This document shows positions 6,443-7,737 of a stretch of 7,737 nt of DNA, piece by piece. The stretch comes from PVC group bacterium. GTDB taxonomy: Bacteria > Verrucomicrobiota > Kiritimatiellia > SS1-B-03-39 > PXDE01. The position numbers and the translations under genes were made by a program. Where the stretch lies: the NCBI GenBank assembly GCA_003566475.1, contig PXDE01000559.1:1-7737 (forward strand). Reading direction: 5' to 3'. Position 1 is the stretch's first letter. The number at the start of each line of letters is the position of its first letter. The notes beneath the pieces were generated by a model. It was not told where the DNA came from. It made no database searches and was given only the letters and a program-made list of their open reading frames with translations.

Positions 6443-7651
6443 TCAGTCCTCGGCTTCCCAGCGCTCCACCGCCTCGATGAGTGTCCGCAGCTTGTTGCGG
6501 ACTTCGAGCGCCTCCCGCGAGGGATCGGACGGGGCGACCACCCCCACGCCCCCGATGGTGTGCAGAGCGTCGGGCGTCACCAGCACCGACCGAAGGTTGA
6601 GGTAGCACTGGGCGGCCTCCCACCCGGCCGCCACGTGGCCGACCATCCCCGCATAATACCGTGCCGGTTCCCGGACCGTGTCGGCCACCGGGATGTGCCG
6701 GGGGGGATACGAGGTCAGGGGCGGATAGCTGTCGCCCAGCAGATCCAGAAAGTCGAGCCGACGGGCCAACTCCCCCGAGAGGCGCGAGTGAAGATGGCGG
6801 ACATGCCGGAGCTTCCGCACGCCGTGCTCCATCTCGGTGGTCACCGATCCGGGACGGCACAGGCCTTCGAGGCGGGCCCGGTACCGGACCAGGGCCATGT
6901 CGTGCTCCTCGATCTCCTTGGGGTCGGTCACCAGTTCCTCGGCCCATCGCCGGTCCTCGTCCGCCCGGGGGGAGACCCCGCGCGTGCCCGCGATGACATC
7001 GAAGATCAGCCGCCCGCGGTCCAGTTCGAACACGTTCTCGGGACTGCAGCCGATGGAGCAGACCGGGCCGGGCAGGGCAAGGAAATGGGCGGCCCCGCAG
7101 CCGGCCTCCAGACCGGCGTAGATCCGGAACAGGTCCCAGGGATGGCGCCCGGCCTGGCGGGCCCGCCGGTACCACCGCATGAGGATCATCTTGCCCGGAT
7201 CCCGGCGAAGCACGTCCACCGCATGCTCGAGCCGCCCCAGAAACTCCGCGTCGGGTTCGGTCTCCCAGCCGGGGTCGGGATCGTGACCGTCGGTCACCGG
7301 CCCGGGCGTGGGCGGCGAAAAGGGAGGAGGGCCTTCCACGCGTTCCTCGGACTCCGGCTGAATGAAGACCATGAGCGGAAGATCCGGATCGGCCACCCCG
7401 CGGAACCCGTCGAGGCTCACCATGAAATAGACGGGTCGGGCGGGATCCAGCCGCGGCCGGATCGCCGCGAAGGGCGCGTCGTCGCCGATAGGAACCTCGC
7501 GGCCTTCGGAGACGAGGCGGATGCGGTCGCCCTGGACGGTGACCACGGTGCGCGGAGGGCCCGCGATCCAGGTGAGGCCGCGGTCGGGCCGGTGAAACAG
7601 GGCGCGGTAGGGTTCGAGGTCCGCGCAGGGAAGCGGGGGGGAGGGGGTCAC
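6443..7651 (-). CDS. Chorismate-binding enzyme (isochorismate/salicylate-synthase-like)
   Basis: This 402-residue protein has the C-terminal catalytic fold of chorismate-utilising enzymes. Seen in order: GKMILMR with K154, SPENVFE with E205, IAGTRG (220-225), DPKEIEEH (243-250), VRHLHSRLSG (284-293), RYYAGMVG (331-338), GGVGVVAPSDP (367-377), and E380/E383/K387. Family knowledge: members using water as nucleophile (isochorismate or salicylate synthases) have lysine at the K154 position, while anthranilate and aminodeoxychorismate synthases have glutamine; the aminodeoxychorismate PIKGT lysine is also absent here. An isochorismate- or salicylate-type reaction is therefore the best guess. The usual SG-x-P block is replaced by LTSYPPRH (312-319), so the chemistry may differ. 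The N-terminal domain is short and carries a Pro/Glu-rich stretch around 98-135. The start is the GTG at 7651, with GAGGAG eight bases upstream, overlapping the previous stop as GTGA. A role in menaquinone or siderophore supply is an alternative to glycan decoration. Confidence 0.82.
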   Translation of the reverse strand: MTPSPPLPCADLEPYRALFHRPDRGLTWIAGPPRTVVTVQGDRIRLVSEGREVPIGDDAPFAAIRPRLDPARPVYFMVSLDGFRGVADPDLPLMVFIQPESEERVEGPPPFSPPTPGPVTDGHDPDPGWETEPDAEFLGRLEHAVDVLRRDPGKMILMRWYRRARQAGRHPWDLFRIYAGLEAGCGAAHFLALPGPVCSIGCSPENVFELDRGRLIFDVIAGTRGVSPRADEDRRWAEELVTDPKEIEEHDMALVRYRARLEGLCRPGSVTTEMEHGVRKLRHVRHLHSRLSGELARRLDFLDLLGDSYPPLTSYPPRHIPVADTVREPARYYAGMVGHVAAGWEAAQCYLNLRSVLVTPDALHTIGGVGVVAPSDPSREALEVRNKLRTLIEAVERWEAED

Positions 7652-7737
7652 GGAGAAGGCTCCTCGTCGAGTTCGGATTCCGGGAGAACCGGGGCGGGGG
7701 AATGGGGCACGTGGGCGGGTCGGGCCCAGGTGGCGAC
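7648..7737 (-). CDS. C-terminal end of an unrecognised protein upstream of the chorismate enzyme
   Basis: The last 29 codons of a minus-strand frame run in from the right edge and end at TGA (7650-7648), overlapping the GTG start of the chorismate gene. The visible end reads ...PVLPESELDEEPSP, a Pro/Glu-rich tail with no recognisable domain. Support comes from the GTGA junction and from GC-rich third positions. With so few codons another frame cannot be excluded. An aminotransferase, amidotransferase or glycan gene could all sit here. Confidence 0.42.
   Translation of the reverse strand, partial: VATWARPAHVPHSPAPVLPESELDEEPSP
7660..7665 (-). promoter_or_regulatory. Ribosome binding site of the chorismate-binding gene
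   Basis: GAGGAG on the minus strand lies eight bases before the GTG at 7651, inside the end of the preceding frame. It confirms that GTG as the start and fits coupled translation. Confidence 0.6.

Noticed and set aside
6174..7175. 333-codon minus-strand frame overlapping the chorismate gene
   Set aside because: It is a shifted frame of the same DNA, low in complexity, and runs across the convergent gene boundary.
6443..7651. Chorismate enzyme as anthranilate synthase (trpE) or pabB
   Set aside because: It has lysine where those enzymes have glutamine, no PIKGT lysine and no SGAPK block. No amidotransferase is visible, although one could lie beyond the edge.

Overview
This is a very GC-rich stretch of bacterial chromosome (composition judged by eye, not counted) that looks like part of a surface-polysaccharide or glycolipid biosynthesis locus. 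High GC3 and the mix of GTG and ATG starts fit many lineages. Nothing here fixes the phylum, so no taxon is claimed. Genes are packed tightly and the longest gene-free stretch is under 100 bases. No RNA gene, CRISPR array, transposase or attachment site was seen.

Layout from left to right. (1) The 3' end of a plus-strand family-2 glycosyltransferase of the membrane-anchored polyprenyl-phosphate type. (2) A minus-strand three-gene run read from right to left: a PaaK/CapK-type adenylate-forming ligase (CapK-A, 5083 to 3731), a polysaccharide pyruvyl transferase family protein (3693 to 2470), and a large two-domain protein joining a GT4 glycosyltransferase to a formyltransferase (2473 to 380). 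The last two overlap by ATGA. (3) A second, divergently transcribed PaaK/CapK-type ligase on the plus strand (CapK-B, 5117 to 6436). (4) Six bases further on, a converging minus-strand chorismate-binding enzyme (7651 to 6443), preceded by the end of another gene that overlaps it by GTGA.

How they may work together (inference): the glycosyltransferases build a glycan. The formyltransferase domain would cap an amino sugar with a formyl group from 10-formyl-tetrahydrofolate. The pyruvyl transferase would add a ketal pyruvate. The CapK-type ligases would activate a carboxylic acid as acyl-AMP (then perhaps a thioester) to decorate the glycan or a carrier. The chorismate enzyme carries the lysine typical of water-using (isochorismate or salicylate type) family members, so it could supply an aromatic acid to one of the ligases. 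Its opposite orientation makes that link only a hypothesis.

The points most worth a second look are the GT4-formyltransferase fusion, the head-to-head pair of diverged CapK paralogues with a shared cysteine/histidine set, the compact shared region between them with repeated TTGTCG boxes, and the unusual chorismate-binding enzyme with a degenerate motif.
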